Positions 6,569-7,155 of a DNA stretch of 7,155 nucleotides are shown piece by piece. This DNA comes from Flavobacteriales bacterium (GTDB lineage Bacteria > Bacteroidota > Bacteroidia > Flavobacteriales_D > Sanyastnellaceae). The notes under the pieces were generated by a model. The model was not told where the DNA came from, did no database searches, and saw only the letters and a program-made list of their open reading frames with translations. The position numbers were made by a program, and so were the translations under genes. The DNA lies in contig JAIYCK010000266.1 in NCBI GenBank assembly GCA_027488055.1, positions 1 to 7,155 on the forward strand, written 5' to 3'. Each line of letters starts with the position of its first letter. The first letter of the stretch is position 1.

Positions 6569-7155
6569 ATGCCACACATCAGTATAAAGGCTCATGATAT
6601 GCCTGCCTCACCAATCCGCAAATTGGTTCCATTCGCAGAGGCGGCCAAAAAATTGGGACGCAAAGTATACCATCTCAACATTGGTCAGCCCGATATTGAG
6701 ACACCGGAAATTGTGAGGCAAAAAATGCAATTGCTCGACCTCAAAGTAGTAGAGTACAGCAATAGCGAGGGCATCGCTGCATACCGCGACGGACTCGTCA
6801 ACTACTACGAAAGCAAGTCAATCACTTTGACGCGTGAGCAAATCATGGTCACCACTGGTGGCTCAGAAGCACTTGTCTTTGCATTTATGACATGTTTCAA
6901 CCCGGGTGATGAAGTGATTATTCCAGAACCATTTTATGCAAACTACAATGGTTTTGCTGTAATGGCAGGAGTCAAAGTAATACCAGTAATGAGCGATATC
7001 AGCACTGGTTTCGCATTGCCCCCAATGGAGGCCTTTGAGGAATTGATCACTCCTAAAACCAAGGGTATTCTTATATGTAATCCAGGCAACCCTACAGGAT
7101 ATCTCTATAGTCAAAACGAGTTAGAGAACCTTCGTGACATCGTTAAAAAACACGA
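6569..7155 (+). CDS. Class I/II PLP-dependent aminotransferase, aspartate aminotransferase-like (partial at right edge)
   Basis: A cytoplasmic fold-type I aminotransferase of which 195 codons, about half, are visible. Motifs in order: MPASPIRKLVPFAEAAKK (11-28) at the substrate-entry N-terminus, NIGQPD (37-42), VEYSNSEGIAAYR (61-73), TTGGSEAL (95-102, cofactor phosphate loop), EPFYANY (120-126, aromatic residue stacking on the PLP ring) and NPGNPTG (171-177), whose second Asn contacts the PLP hydroxyl. The PLP-binding lysine lies beyond the window. The overall pattern fits the aspC-like group that swaps amino groups between aspartate or similar donors and 2-oxoglutarate, but the exact substrate cannot be fixed from this half. 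ATG 6569 is the first start after an in-frame stop at 6536-6538 and gives the family's usual N-terminus. A long leader with repeats precedes it. Confidence 0.93.
   Translation, partial: MPHISIKAHDMPASPIRKLVPFAEAAKKLGRKVYHLNIGQPDIETPEIVRQKMQLLDLKVVEYSNSEGIAAYRDGLVNYYESKSITLTREQIMVTTGGSEALVFAFMTCFNPGDEVIIPEPFYANYNGFAVMAGVKVIPVMSDISTGFALPPMEAFEELITPKTKGILICNPGNPTGYLYSQNELENLRDIVKKH

Noticed and set aside
6863..7114. Minus-strand open frame of 83 codons
   Set aside because: It lies entirely opposite the aminotransferase, whose motifs on the plus strand are unmistakable; the minus-strand product has no recognisable features.

Overview
The window looks like ordinary chromosome of a member of the Bacteroidota. 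Three things point there. Gene starts are preceded by A-rich sequence rather than good Shine-Dalgarno sites. Exact copies of the Bacteroidota -7 promoter element TAnnTTTG lie in front of two transcription units. The HutI, class I aminotransferase and TonB-C-terminal proteins read like Bacteroidota family members. Both ends cut through genes. The phylum is inferred from these features, not from a database search.

Layout. Positions 1-779 (minus strand) hold the N-terminal two thirds of imidazolonepropionase, HutI (histidine degradation). A 62-bp divergent spacer with a promoter box follows. Positions 842-5642 (plus strand) are a tightly packed five-gene unit: a small outer-membrane beta-barrel-like protein, chorismate synthase AroC, an Hsp15-type S4 RNA-binding protein, a GNAT acetyltransferase, and a 715-residue exported protein ending in a TonB-C-terminal-like domain. 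Gaps are 9 bp, -4 bp, -4 bp and 3 bp, so co-transcription and partly coupled translation are likely. An 84-bp convergent spacer then leads to a minus-strand gene (5727-6119) for an excisionase/MerR-type helix-turn-helix protein. It resembles the antitoxin half of HTH/PIN-toxin pairs but has no toxin beside it. A 414-bp AT-rich intergenic region (6155-6568) follows, with several small repeats and a tiny His-rich reading frame. The window ends inside a class I/II PLP-dependent aminotransferase (6569 onward).

How the genes fit together. AroC makes chorismate for aromatic amino acids, folates and quinones. Its operon partners have no evident pathway link to it and look like housekeeping or envelope genes. 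HutI and the aminotransferase concern amino-acid metabolism but belong to separate transcription units. I do not see a clear undescribed system. The points most worth a second look are the solitary antitoxin-like gene, the unusual leader of the aminotransferase gene, and the TonB-domain protein with no visible membrane anchor or partner.
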